DNA from: Smallanthus sonchifolius
Lineage: Eukaryota; Streptophyta; Magnoliopsida; Asterales; Asteraceae
Assembly (NCBI GenBank): GCA_023525975.1
Contig: CM042035.1
Span: 30,099,001 to 30,163,000 of the forward strand
Direction of reading: 5' to 3'
Length of the DNA stretch: 64,000 nt
Shown: piece after piece, positions 22,931 to 33,156 of the stretch
How positions within the stretch are numbered: position 1 is the stretch's first letter
Layout: each line of letters opens with the position of its first letter
Notes under the pieces: generated by a model
Databases searched by the model: none
What the model was told of the DNA's origin: nothing
The model's input: the letters and a program-made list of their open reading frames with translations, nothing else
Position numbers and translations under genes: made by a program

Positions 22931-22986
22931 ACCTCTTAATCAAAAAAATTACAACATTGGCTTTCGTTAATAGGTTAAAAACTTTG

Positions 22987-22987
<1 letters not shown>

Positions 22988-23038
<51 letters not shown>

Positions 23039-23052
23039 TAGAGAGAGAGAGA
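22988..23052. repeat. compound microsatellite (TA)n(GA)n
   Basis: A TA run passes directly into a GA run. It produces a low-complexity minus-strand ORF that is not a gene. Confidence 0.95.
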
Positions 23053-23579
23053 ATGCATATAGACAATAAGCAGGTTTGCATGATCAGACCTATAACTAAA
23101 AACTTTACAAAAGGTAATGGGGTCCCAAGTAGTTGGAAGCCCCAGGATACTCATGAGTCACTTACTCTATTTTTGTATTTTTCTATGATGGAATCCATGA
23201 CAAACCTACTAGAACCTTAATTATCCATAAACTTTCACTCCTCACAATGTCCACTCAACTCTGGAGTTATATGTATGGATAATGTAATTTAAGTGGAACA
23301 CTCAAGTTCGAATCGAATTATGCAATGGTCATAAGCTAGTATGCAAATCAAGTCTCCACCAACTAACTAAATAGTATGCATGAATCAAGAGAACTGTAAA
23401 AGGGTTGTAATGTGGCTAAAATAAAAATAAAGGGTGAAAATGAAAATCGTTTTGGATTTTTAGGAATTTAAAGGGTTTTAAAGGCTGCAGCTATCATGGA
23501 ACACACAGCTACGGCTTCATGGCTTAAGATGAAAAATACTAGCAGACCCCTCTACAGTACTCAGATTATGAGGGTATAA

Positions 23580-23882
23580 CTAATACAAGGGCTCGTTTAT
23601 GGTCAGATTGCCAAGACCAAGATCTCTTATCCTTCTCAACTCTTCCATCGCTGTGTAATACACATTGCTGCCTTTCCGTATGGATCTTTCGGCTTGTAGC
23701 CTAACAACTCCTACTTTGATCAGGTGCGTATACTCATGTTGGGAATAAGTTTGATTCTTGCTACACTTTCCATCGTGGATCCGATTGCCACACTTTACAC
23801 ATTTGTTGTATCTTTTAGCTCTTCTTTTTTCAGCACTTTTCATAAGTCGGAGAACGGTGGTAGTTGTTCTTGTTTGCGCCAT
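23580..23882 (-). pseudogene. cysteine-rich nucleic-acid-binding-like ORF, candidate endogenous viral element
   Basis: An ATG at 23882 opens 100 codons ending at 23580. Residues about 19-25 are an Arg/Lys-rich cluster. They are followed by a C-x2-C-x4-H-x3-C motif (residues about 28-40) and then a mixed charged tail. A small protein with a basic cluster just before such a zinc-finger-like motif, starting inside the end of an upstream ORF, is the design of the cysteine-rich nucleic-acid-binding proteins at the 3' end of Betaflexiviridae genomes (plant plus-strand RNA viruses). I infer that relationship from architecture only. The ORF itself is unbroken here, but the neighbouring upstream ORF is cut by a transposon at 24319, so a functional virus copy is not present. 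Alternative: a fragment of an unknown host gene. Confidence 0.45.
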
Positions 23883-24087
23883 CGTTTTCTTACATTACTT
23901 ATTGCTTTGAAAATATTCTCTCGGAGTTCAGGTGGTAATTCAGGCTTTGCGAAATGAAGGCAGGAAAACAAATTAAAATCAAAAGAATGCATGTCCAGTT
24001 CTTTAAGGTGTAGCCGGTAAAAAACCCACTTCTCTCTTTCTTTTTCTTTTCTCCTTTGTCTATTTTTTTCTTTTCTTTTTCAAATCA
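23840..24087 (-). pseudogene. ORF overlapping the cysteine-rich ORF, possibly a coat-protein C-terminus
   Basis: An open frame on the minus strand runs from just after the stop near 24085 to a TGA at 23840-23842. It overlaps the start of the cysteine-rich ORF by 43 bases in another frame. The first third is Lys/Glu/Arg-rich. The middle has a hydrophobic FDF-containing stretch and the end a proline-rich PELPPELREN segment and a basic RKRWRK. The position directly upstream of a nucleic-acid-binding ORF is where the coat protein lies in betaflexiviruses, but I cannot confirm a coat-protein fold. It has no clear start codon before the internal methionine. Confidence 0.3.
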
Positions 24088-24318
24088 AGACAAATTTTTC
24101 AATAATTATTTTTCCTAAATTTCCTTGAAATAATTTTTCCATATCTTCCTTGTAGATCGTTCGACTGTTTCTTCCTAATACATCCACTTTCTTCTTGTAT
24201 ATTCCAATTCTTTTGAGTAAAACAGATTCTTTCAAAAATTGCATCAATGGTTGTAAACTTGAAATAACGACATAAGATAATCTAACATATTCCCCATCTT
24301 GAAGACAGTTAGCCAATA
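24080..24318 (-). pseudogene. truncated ORF, third member of the compact minus-strand group
   Basis: The frame is open from the gypsy LTR boundary at 24319 to a stop at 24080. It encodes a lysine-rich, hydrophobic protein end with a KEDMEKLFQGNLGK segment. The 5' part was removed or displaced by the LTR fragment. The few bases of open frame that extend past 24319 are LTR sequence. It abuts the next ORF with essentially no spacer, which suits a compact viral genome but could also be one frameshifted gene. I do not recognise the family. Confidence 0.3.
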
Positions 24319-24629
24319 TGTCACACCCTGAAATTCCACTGCGGGTTACTCGCAGGTTGTGACTGTCAAGGATCATCGGTCCTGGTTATTTCGAACGACC
24401 TCTAAATGGTTTTCGAAAAGACACTCCGTTTGAACATCATACAAAAATAATTAAGTAATACAGAGTTTGAAAATGCGGAATGTAAAGTGCGAAAGCAAAA
24501 GTAATTGTATCAAAATATAGAACCATAAATAATTAGGTTCCCATAAACCTAAGCTTCTAAATGAAAACATGTTGTGAGACTCTTGAAGTGCACCATAGTA
24601 CATGTATGAATACTTAGCGACCTGAGACA
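24319..24629 (-). mobile_element. truncated gypsy LTR end, minus orientation
   Basis: Starts TGTCACACCCTG, the reverse complement of a gypsy LTR end. It shares with the GypB LTR the AATGCGGAA and GCGACCTGAGA blocks in the same order. The other half of the LTR is missing, and the sequence passes into the Athila-like LTR at about 24630. Confidence 0.5.
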
Positions 24630-25433
24630 AGTATTAGATGTCTAGTGATTGTTGCTAGTAATTGTGTTACAACAGGAGTTGTGATTGACTGCTGATTAGA
24701 CTGAGTGTGTATCCTAGTTCAATACCGAGAGGTGAGAAATAGTTTTCTAGTCTTCGTCATTAGGAATCCGAGTGTTAATGGTCTGAGAGGACGTTAGTAT
24801 TAGGTGTCTAGTGATTGTTGCTAGTACGAGTCATAGTTCTTATCCTGATATTACCCCGTGCATTCCTTGAATGTATCGTGGACAGTGTGACTGAAAGGTA
24901 ATCTGTCTTTAGGGTACATTATCATTGTTGGAGAGATCGAGAGGTAATCCAACAATCTGGTGAGTTTAGTACACTTTAGGTTCCTTAGTTGGTGCCATCC
25001 TAAGAGTGATTAGGGATCCACAAGGTAGTCTTTAGTTGTCATCTTTAGAAACCCAGATCCATCATAGTTTCCATAACCGGCAGAAGTTGTGCTTCACAAG
25101 TAGGATTCCGACCTAGGTAGTATTTTTCACATTCCTGATTTTACCTTAGCTCTTGTCATGATAGTTTGAGTCGTTCTTAGTTTCCTGCATTCCTTCGTTT
25201 ATTCAGTAGTGTAGTAAACCCCCAAGCAATCATTCTTTAGTCCGAGTTAGAGTCTAGTATAGTTATCATAGTGTCTATAGGGTTCGATAACTCGGTTTAC
25301 CATTAAGTTATGCTACACTCGATAGGTACACTTGTCTGTCAGTGCGGTTTAGTTCATAGGTACTCCATCTTATTACTTAGGAGTCTAGGTCAGATTTTAT
25401 TAGTTTATTTTATAGACCGTCATGACGACATCA
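24630..25433 (+). repeat. partial 5' LTR of the Athila-like element
   Basis: Non-coding sequence ending GACGACATCA directly before an Athila-type primer site. The start is lost under the gypsy LTR fragment. A short phrase ATTAGnTGTCTAGTGATTG recurs at about 24633 and 24790. It cannot be compared with the 3' LTR, because only 139 bases of that LTR remain in the window before GypC. Confidence 0.5.
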
Positions 25434-25439
25434 AGTTTT

Positions 25440-25458
25440 TGGTGCCGTTGCCGGGGAC
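25440..25458 (+). promoter_or_regulatory. Athila-type primer binding site
   Basis: TGGTGCCGTTGCCGGGGAC lies six bases after the LTR end. The TGGCGCCGTTGCCGGGGA form is characteristic of plant Athila-group elements. This copy has one T for C near its start. Confidence 0.8.
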
Positions 25459-25633
25459 ACTTGGCAATAGCAATATTAACTCTGATTAGTTCTTTGTTGG
25501 ATTTTTGTTTTACTTTGTTTCCTTTGAGTCTGTCTTGTGTGCTTGTGTTACGTGCTACTTGTGTGTCTAATATAGGATCGAGTCCTTCTGTCTTGAGTCT
25601 TTCTTTCTTTCTTTCTTTCTTTCTTGTGTCTTT

Positions 25634-26754
25634 ATGTTTAAGCACAATACTCGTTCGCAGGGATTACCACTTGATTCTCATTTCCTAGATCCTGAACAAG
25701 AGCTTCACGAGCGCACCCGCGACTTCCGGGAGCGTTTGAAAGAGCAGTGCAAATCCCATGTACGTTCTACTAGCCCAGTTCCATATCCAAAAATGGGCGA
25801 CGCTGACCCGCCAGCGAGACGTACCGTATACCAGAGGGGCAGTGATGGTGTCACTGGGGCGAGATCTTCGATCACCCGCCCCGCCATTCCGAATATCAAT
25901 ACATGGCAGAACCCGTCACATGTCATGAGTACGATCATTCATGCTACTCAATTCCATGGCCTTGTGGATGAGGACGCACCCAGACATGTGTCCCGCTTCA
26001 CACGCATATGTGATATTTTCAATATCATGGTGTGTCTAAGGACGCAATCTACTTGCGTCTCTTCTCATTCTCCCTCTCTGGAAGTGCATCTACTTGGCTT
26101 GACACCCTCCCAGACAACTCTATCACCACTTAGGAGGATCTTCAAGTCAAGTTCTTCAAGAAATATTATCCACCTTCCAGGGTCGCTCGCCTTAGGGATC
26201 AAATCCACTCCTTCCAGATGGATCCCGACGAGCCTTATCACATGGTCTAGGAGCGGTTCAAGACTTTATTGAGTCGATGTCTTGAGCATGGTCTATCGGA
26301 CTGGGCGATAGTGGAGAATTCTACAATGGTCTCACCTTCGAGAAGCAGCAAATGTTCAATACAGCCGCAGGAGGCCATATCATGGATAAACTCGAGTCAG
26401 CTGAGTGCGAGGATATGTTCGAGAGCTTCGCTCAAGCCGAACACCAACATCCATCTACCAGGAATTTCATTCCTAGTGCTATTCCTAGAGGTTTGCATCA
26501 GGTCACCCCTGATTCTAGCGTGGTTGCTGCACTCGTCTCAAATGGCTAACGAGATCAAAGAGCTAGAGCTAAGTGCTCAACGGTGTGAAGTGTGGAGGGG
26601 AGGCCACGACACCCGAGATTGCCCCATCAATAATCCAGAGCAGGTGAGTTTTGCTGGCAAACAGAATCAGAACCGAGGGTACAACAACTACAATAATTCG
26701 TTTGGCTCAGGATGGAGATCTGGAAATAACCCACATGGGTTTAATGGTCGCTAG
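25634..26754 (+). pseudogene. Athila-group gag, frameshifted
   Basis: An ATG at 25634 starts a frame with the RPAIPNINTWQNPS-type and FHGLVDEDAPRHVSRF-type segments typical of Athila gag (retrotransposon gag domain). Near 26030 the frame changes, and the following gag helices are read in another frame up to about 26550. A zinc-knuckle-like CEVWRGGHDTRDC segment at 26583-26622 has lost one cysteine (the Trp position). Asn/Gly-rich sequence ends the ORF at 26754. Gag would form the virus-like particle that packages the RNA. At least one frameshift and several stops make this copy non-functional. Confidence 0.75.
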
Positions 26755-27540
26755 AACCAACAGGGAGGAGGAGAAGCAGGATCTAACTCGGGAAGCAGTG
26801 TCGACACTAGGAAGATTGAGGAGATGATAGAAAACTAGACACAGATGCTTACCCACCTAGTCCAGCGGGACAGGGATGTTAGGTAGACACTGGATGACCA
26901 TGACACTCTCTTGAAGAATTAACAGTCGGCATTCCAGGATCTGCAACGCATGGTAGAGGATATCGCTAAGACTCTGAAGGATCGACGGGGAGGTCCATCT
27001 TCAGGCTCCAATGCTTCAGTGATGGCTGTGTCAATAATGACTTAGAGGGAGGGAGAAGTTGAAGAGGAAGTCTCCCACAACACTGACCATCATATCCCGT
27101 CACCTGAGGAAGTTAAGAAGATAGATTGGAGAGCTCGATTTCCTAAGATTGATGCTAAGGTGGTAGAGGAGCAGGTGGACGAGGCGGTAGTAATTGAGAT
27201 GCCTGCCGAGAAGGTGGAGGAGAATAATAAGGGGTGGAGATGAAGACCCCCGAGATTGACCTGAGCCGTGTTCCCTACCCAGCTACAGAAACACGCTAGG
27301 GAATACGGTCACTTACTGAACATCTTTAAACAGTTCAAGGTCAATCTCCCATTTATAGAGGCCCTCTAGCACATGCCAAAGTATGGCAAGTTCATCAAAG
27401 ATCTTCTTTCCAACAAGAAGAGACTAGAGGAGGTCTCTAAAGTCTCACTTAGTGAGCAATGCTCTGCAGTGGTATAGAACAAACTGCCAGAGAAACTGGG
27501 AGATTCGGGTCATTTCAAGATCCCGTTTCTGCTAGCCAGT
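26755..27540 (+). pseudogene. gag-protease linker, degraded
   Basis: Coding-like sequence rich in Glu, Asp, Lys and Gln. Its frame is broken by several TAG/TGA codons (for example TAGACACTGG near 26883). It joins the gag end to the protease ORF. The segments VEEEVSHNTDHH and KFIKDLLSNKKRLEE are of the kind found before Athila protease. Not functional. Confidence 0.5.
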
Positions 27541-28443
27541 TTGCCCTTGAACCATGTGCTGGCTGACCTAGGTGCTAGCATCAATCTGAAGCCATATTCT
27601 ATCTATAAGCAGCTAGAACTAGGTGAACCACAACCTACGCGCATGAGCATCTCCTTGGTTGATCGTTCACTCAAGTATCCACGAGGAATTGTGGAGAATC
27701 TATTAGTAAAAGTAGGAAAATTTGTCTTCTCCATGGATTTTATTATTTTAGACATGGATGTAGATGATAGAGTCTCACTCATCCTTGGACGCTCATTCTT
27801 GCGCACCGCCAAGGCATTGATCGATATCTTTGACGGGAAGCTAACACTTCGTGTGGGGGATGAGTCAGTCACCTTTGATGCTACAAAGTCCGTGAAGGAT
27901 GTTAGCGAGCATAGCCACTCCGTGTGCATGCTTGATGCCTTCATGGACAACCATCAGGACTCTAATCTGTGTGAGTTAGAAATTGGTGAACCCGCCCCTA
28001 ATTTAGAAGAACCATCTGACTGGGCGGTTGAGTTGGAGAGAATGTTAGATGAGCCGGACGAATACGACGATGAAGTGCCTGATGATCTACTTGAGAAGAT
28101 GGCAGAGTTAGATGAGATCATAGGCAAATACCCAAGTGTGGGGATGGAGGAGAGTGTAGAGGATCCCGAAGATCCTGGTGAAGGTTTAGAGGTCACATCT
28201 TTAGAACTACCCTTACCCGAGCCTTTACCCATCAATGTTGCTCATTCTGAGGGGAGAATTTCTAAGCCGAGTCTTCTTTCTAGTGTCCCTAGGTCCAGAC
28301 TACCTCATGAGAGAACCCGTGCGTTGAGAGACATATGTGATTTTGAGAGAATGCAAACCACAAGTGTGGGGAAGTTTAGGGGTGAGAAGTTATTAGGATA
28401 TTTGATGCATATCATTTTCGGACAGGGTAGATATAAGCTATAG
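27541..28443 (+). CDS. Athila-group retropepsin-like ORF with acidic tail
   Basis: 300 codons without interruption; the first in-frame codon used (TTG at 27541) is not a true start, since the frame continues from the polyprotein. Near the N-terminus is ADLGASINLKP, the Athila form of the aspartic protease active site (usually C-DLGAS). The second hallmark is the hydrophobic-LILGRSFL flap-end motif near residue 85. After about residue 130 comes an acidic Glu/Asp/Pro-rich tail without a known domain. The protease should cleave the Gag polyprotein. RT does not follow, which is unusual for an autonomous element. The retained frame contrasts with the decayed gag upstream. Confidence 0.75.
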   Translation: MPLNHVLADLGASINLKPYSIYKQLELGEPQPTRMSISLVDRSLKYPRGIVENLLVKVGKFVFSMDFIILDMDVDDRVSLILGRSFLRTAKALIDIFDGKLTLRVGDESVTFDATKSVKDVSEHSHSVCMLDAFMDNHQDSNLCELEIGEPAPNLEEPSDWAVELERMLDEPDEYDDEVPDDLLEKMAELDEIIGKYPSVGMEESVEDPEDPGEGLEVTSLELPLPEPLPINVAHSEGRISKPSLLSSVPRSRLPHERTRALRDICDFERMQTTSVGKFRGEKLLGYLMHIIFGQGRYKL

Positions 28444-30104
28444 TGGAAGGACCTGAGTGGTAAGAGTTCAATGTTTGTTATGAGTAATGAGTTGCTAAGG
28501 ATTTGGAGAACCGATAGACCGCGTAGGATGAAGGAGGTACCGGTTAGAATCAAGGAAAAGCCTCCTAATAGACTAATCTGAGTCTTGAGCAAGTGTCCGA
28601 GATGTAGAGTTTGTATGCTTTCTTTGGTTTGAGTCCGTGCCAATTCTGTGTTTTTCGGTATGTGCGTCTTGTTTGTGTGTGTCTTGCAGGGATTCCCTCT
28701 CGGTTTGATAAGGGAAATCATTGGGAACGAAGTTCCATGTATGTTTTACATTGGTTTTTATCATTGGAATGAGTTTTTAAGGAAAATGGGTGAAAACGAT
28801 TCTTAGGAGGCCAAAAATTTCTAAGTGTAAAAGTTGCAAAAAATTATTATCTTTCTGTTAACAACACCTCCTCGCGGTACGCGAGGAGCGAGATCCTATC
28901 TCTCGCGGTATGCGGGAGAAGGGGAATTTTAGCCAGGTTAAAAATACACTCCTCGCGGTACGCGAGGATTGATCCAGGATTCATCGTGGTACGCGGGGGA
29001 CGCCTAGACTTGCCCTTCTTACCCTTGTTTCCCATGGTCTTCCATATCATCACCATTCACTATCCATCATCATACACCGTCCACCGTTCCTCATCCATTA
29101 CCATCACCATCCACTACCAACATCCATCATCATCATATCATTCACCGACTACCATGACCATAGGAAAACGTGGAAACCGTTTCATAACCGATGATTTACC
29201 TTGCTGTGGCGTTCATGTCTATGTGTTGCCACACATCGGATACGTATCCCTCTTATATCCAAAGTCCTTGTTTGAGTCAGTCAAGTCTTGGATACTTATT
29301 TGAGTCAGTTTAATGCTGCGGGTTTGTTGTGAGGTTTATTTTGCAGGGATTGATCATCCTGTCCGTACTCAATCTCCATTCGTGCGGGAACGATGCCTAT
29401 ATTATTTTGTAAAGACAACCCGACAGAGATGTGCAACCGCGACCGAAATGCTATACGGTGCACACAAGGAAGAACGAAGCTGCAAAATTATTTGCATATA
29501 TATTACCAGCTAAGTCGCTTCCTATTTATTTTTGCATTTTTATGTTTAGTTGTGTCTTGCTTCACATTGAGGACAATGTGTCTTTCAAGTGTGGTGATGT
29601 AAGTGTTTAGTTGTCTAAGTTGGAGGATACACCCCTAAGTGAGATTTATGTGCTTAATGTTTAGAATCTAGTCTATGTGCTAGCTTTCGAGATAGTGATT
29701 TGGTTGAGACACCTTTAGATGAAAGTTCTTATACTTAAATTAATGCTCATATCCATCCATTCGTTCCATAATTCATCATAAGTTCTAAAAATCTGTAAAT
29801 TTTAGTTTAACGTGGTGGGTAAATCTATATGGTTTAACCCGTGCCTAAATATGACCGTGAGACAGGATTAGGTAGAGCTGTAGCTTCTAAGTGCGAGTCA
29901 CGTAATTTGATTGAGTGTTGTATAAATGGGAATTAGAACACATCATGGGGGCTAGATAGTTGGTGCTTGGGTTTAATCGGACATAAATACTACTTGTTGT
30001 TATTTAACGCGTGAGTATATTTGGATAATTGGTAATTGATGTTTGTTAAGTTAGATCGTAGTTATGATTCAATTGCAGACTTTTTCGAGGACGAAAAAAG
30101 GTTA
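28444..30104 (+). other. long non-coding 3' region of the Athila-like element
   Basis: The 28444-28600 segment still looks weakly coding in one frame (WKDLSGKSSMF-type). The rest is non-coding. It holds the first CGCG hairpin module (28869-28995), a CCATCA/CATCAC-rich low-complexity stretch (29040-29150), and GAGGACAATGTG and AGTGTGGGGATG phrases typical of Athila 3' ends. No RT or integrase is seen on either strand. Confidence 0.6.
28869..28995. repeat. quadruple CGCG hairpin module, copy 1
   Basis: Four imperfect palindromes of form arm-CGCG-GTA-CGCG-arm are centred at 28878, 28909, 28959 and 28990 (spacing 31, 50, 31). The first and third are perfect with 8-bp arms: TCCTCGCG-GTA-CGCGAGGA. 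The second and fourth have mismatches. The same arrangement recurs in GypC and GypA. Confidence 0.85.
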
Positions 30105-30257
30105 AGTGTGGGGATGTTTGATGTAGTGCAAAGCACACATCTTTATTCCTATTGTTTTAGTTCGTTTTGTTTAGTTTTATCTTTGTTTTGAGTCGTTTTT
30201 TGTTATTATTGAGTCTATGTCTTGTTTACAGGTACTCGTGGTAAAAACAAGTGAAAA
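30105..30257 (+). repeat. Athila polypurine tract and first 139 bp of the 3' LTR
   Basis: AGTGTGGGGATGTT is followed by TGATGTAGTGC at 30119, as at the interior/3' LTR junction of Athila elements. The LTR is cut at 30258 where GypC begins. The five bases before GypC are GAAAA; the matching duplication should lie beyond the right edge of the window. Confidence 0.65.
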
Positions 30258-30671
30258 TGTAAGACCCCAACCCGGTCATCCTATAGTTGGTTCTCATAAC
30301 GGGTCATTCTCTTTTAAAATATATTTATTGTTACTCAAATTACAGTGGAAGTCTTTCTAAGAACATTTATTGCTATTTAATGTTATTCAGTTTACCTCAC
30401 GAATGCCTGCGCACCAATCTGAGTAACACTGCCTCCAAGCCAAGATACGTCAACTCTACGCTTAAGTGCAAAACAATTTAACGTACACACAAAGTCAGCT
30501 ACGCTGAGTGAGTTCTAATAGTTTAATTTAATTAAAAGCCAACTCGTCACAAAAGTTATTTAAACTTTACTCAGGACTCTCGGTCTTATAAAAAGTTTCA
30601 TAATTCATTAAGAATAGATAACCCATGTTATCACCTGATATCCCATAACCGTTCAACGAAACTCATCCCAT

Positions 30672-30889
30672 AATAATAATAACCCCGCATTTTCATCGAC
30701 ATAGGTCGAACTTACTATACTATTAACTCGTACTCTAGCACACGTATTACCTCAACACTTGGTTAACCATAACAAAACCCAATAATAATAACCCCGCATT
30801 TTCATCGACATAGGTCGAACTTACTATACTATTAACTCGTACTCTAGCACACGTATTACCTCAACACTTGGTTAACCACAACAAAACCC
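30672..30889. repeat. 109-bp tandem duplication
   Basis: 30672-30780 and 30781-30889 are identical except for one T/C difference near the end (CCATAAC against CCACAAC). The near identity shows a duplication younger than most of the surrounding decay. Confidence 0.97.
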
Positions 30890-33029
30890 TAGACCTTGAC
30901 TTACTCGGCCTTAACTAAAGCTCTTACCAATCAACTGACACAACAGTTATCAACACCGCATCAAAATCCTGACACAACGGTCAATATAACTCTACTTTCC
31001 ACATTAATATCATCTACACATCACATAATACTATCTCACGCACAATAAATATAACATATCACTTGCATGCAAATTAACACATATGTAACCATGCAAACAC
31101 ATAACTCATCACTTCACCCTCGTTAGGGTTACCCTCGTCAGGGCGTTCGACGCACCCTGAGCTCATCATTAAGCTGTTAATAAATGTCACCGTTGGTGAC
31201 TTCCCGACGAACCTCATCCTTCACAATTCCCGTTTGTCGTCATAAACATGACTACGCAAACGCATCACCCGCAGTGTCACAAGGACAACGACATACTAAA
31301 ACACAACTGAATTGAAAACATGCAATATCACACTACACGTATACGACTCATTAACTACACCTGCATCCACACCTATCACTAGAACAACGTAGCATGTACG
31401 TAATCATAAATATTTAGATTACAGCCCCAATCTTCCCGACCGACCCTTAACATGTCCCACATTCATAACTCATACCTCTTGCTAGCACATTCTCATGGAC
31501 ACACCATAGACCCTACGACTCCGTAATACTCATTTAATTTCATAAACACGTCAGATTAGAATCTGAAACTCTTAACACGTTTAATAGATTAAGCTTGTCT
31601 CTTAAGTATGTACGATAACAACAAAAAATTGAAAACATTTAAAGAAGTGGGGGATTAGAAACTCACTGGTTACGCTGATTCCAGTCCTTTTTCTGCAACT
31701 CGTCCGAGTGCTCAAAACCCGAACCTGTCAAACGTACGCTCATATGATTAGAATACGTTCTACACCTACGTTGTAAAATTCATAAAATATAAATCCCGAT
31801 GTCGCCTCATCAGCTCGTCCTTTCTTTCCACCCATAGTCCTGCGTGCACACACACACCCGATAGTCCTCAATCCATTTAGAAACCGAATACACGTACTAG
31901 GTCTCATGCATGCACATACGTGACCATGCAAACCCTAACCCACGAGACGTGAGAACACGAACCATCCACTCCCATGCATGCACGTAACCCAAGCCATGCA
32001 AAGCTTTAATCGGCTAACACCACTCTTGCCGCATCTATGTTCCACCACCTTCTCCTTTGGGTGTAACCCTAGTCGGTCACCACCCAAGCTCACTATCGAT
32101 GCGTCCGCTTTAGCCGGTTACATCGTCCCCGGCTACTCCCGAGCTCACCGCTCTTGCTGTCGCACAAACATTGCCATCACCGCCCTCATGTTACACCACC
32201 ACAACCTCTTCCACAGCCGTCGTCGCACTCCACTGTCACCGGAACTAGCACGGGTTCCCGTCGCCCTCTCCATCCCCCTCTTCGTGGAAATTATATCAGT
32301 ACGCAGGCCGGCTTCCACTACGCCAGTTTCCCCCTCCGGCGAACGCCGCCATGCTGCACCGTAGACACCACCGCCGCTGTCGGCCACCCGCACCATCTTC
32401 GTTGTCGTTCTTGTCAACCCCCGGTGGAACAACCTAGACCGGCCTCCACCCATTCTGCCGTGTATCACCACTAGGATATCACCAGTTGTCGGCTCCCATT
32501 CATTCTATCGTCGCTGCCATACACCACCTCTTATGCCTTCTCTTCCGACCAATACAAGTAACGAGGCTAAACCCTAATCGGTTTCAAACATAAATACGAA
32601 AAATATGCGTATAAAAATGTAAACGGAGATTACCTGATATATCTACCACCGCCACACCACCTCGCCGTCGATCTCCTCCCCTTTCCGGCTTCCCGACGTT
32701 ACCTTTGTCATTTGCTGCCGTCAAACAAACACCTAGGCCGAATGGCCTAGGTTTCACGAATAAATGGTTTATAACGGGTCCCTTCTGATTCCTTTGACAC
32801 GTTTCTACCTCGAACCTTTGCAACAACGGCTAGCCGGTCCTCTTAATCTCGCTAACCCAAGTTTATTTCATCGATCCATACCTACCGTGTCATTTATTAG
32901 AAGCCCCGGGTTACCTGTTAACCCGACCCATTAGTTATTTGGTTTTAGGGATGTTGCAGAAAACCCGAAGAAACCGAGCATGAGAATGATGCCCAAAGTT
33001 CAAAAGTCAAAAATAGTGAAAACCAGTCC

Positions 33030-33156
33030 CTCGCGGAACGCGAAAGAACAAAACATAACTCTCGCGATACGCGAGGGAAGCAGAATCAGGGCCCGACTAA
33101 TTTGTTCCTCGCGACACGCGGGGAACCAAGGCCAACCTCTCGCTATACGTGAGAGG
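33030..33156. repeat. quadruple CGCG hairpin module, copy 2
   Basis: Palindromes are centred at 33037 (spacer GAA), 33068 (ATA), 33115 (ACA) and 33146 (ATA); spacing 31, 47, 31. The third is the longest: TTCCTCGCG-ACA-CGCGGGGAA with one mismatch. The fourth is degenerate (CGCT-ATA-CGTG). The spacer ends in A on the plus strand, although the surrounding element reads minus. Confidence 0.85.

Larger units (their letters stand above)
25434..30257 (+). mobile_element. Athila-like Ty3/gypsy element with gag and protease only, interrupted by GypC
   Basis: Order: primer site 25440-25458, degraded gag 25634-26754, linker, protease-type ORF 27541-28440, long non-coding 3' region, purine tract near 30105-30118, LTR start TGATGTAGTGC at 30119. 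No RT, RNase H or integrase is found between protease and purine tract, so it is a gag-protease derivative. The 3' LTR is cut at 30258 by the GypC insertion. Its remainder should lie far to the right, outside the window. Confidence 0.75.

Noticed and set aside
25400..25645. Minus-strand ORF near the Athila primer site
   Set aside because: Its sequence is the complement of the primer site, leader and a CTTT microsatellite (about 25603-25624). It is a low-complexity by-product.
31978..32474. Overlapping ORFs of 106-128 codons as host genes
   Set aside because: They lie on both strands of a GC-rich LTR stretch, with no conserved motif.
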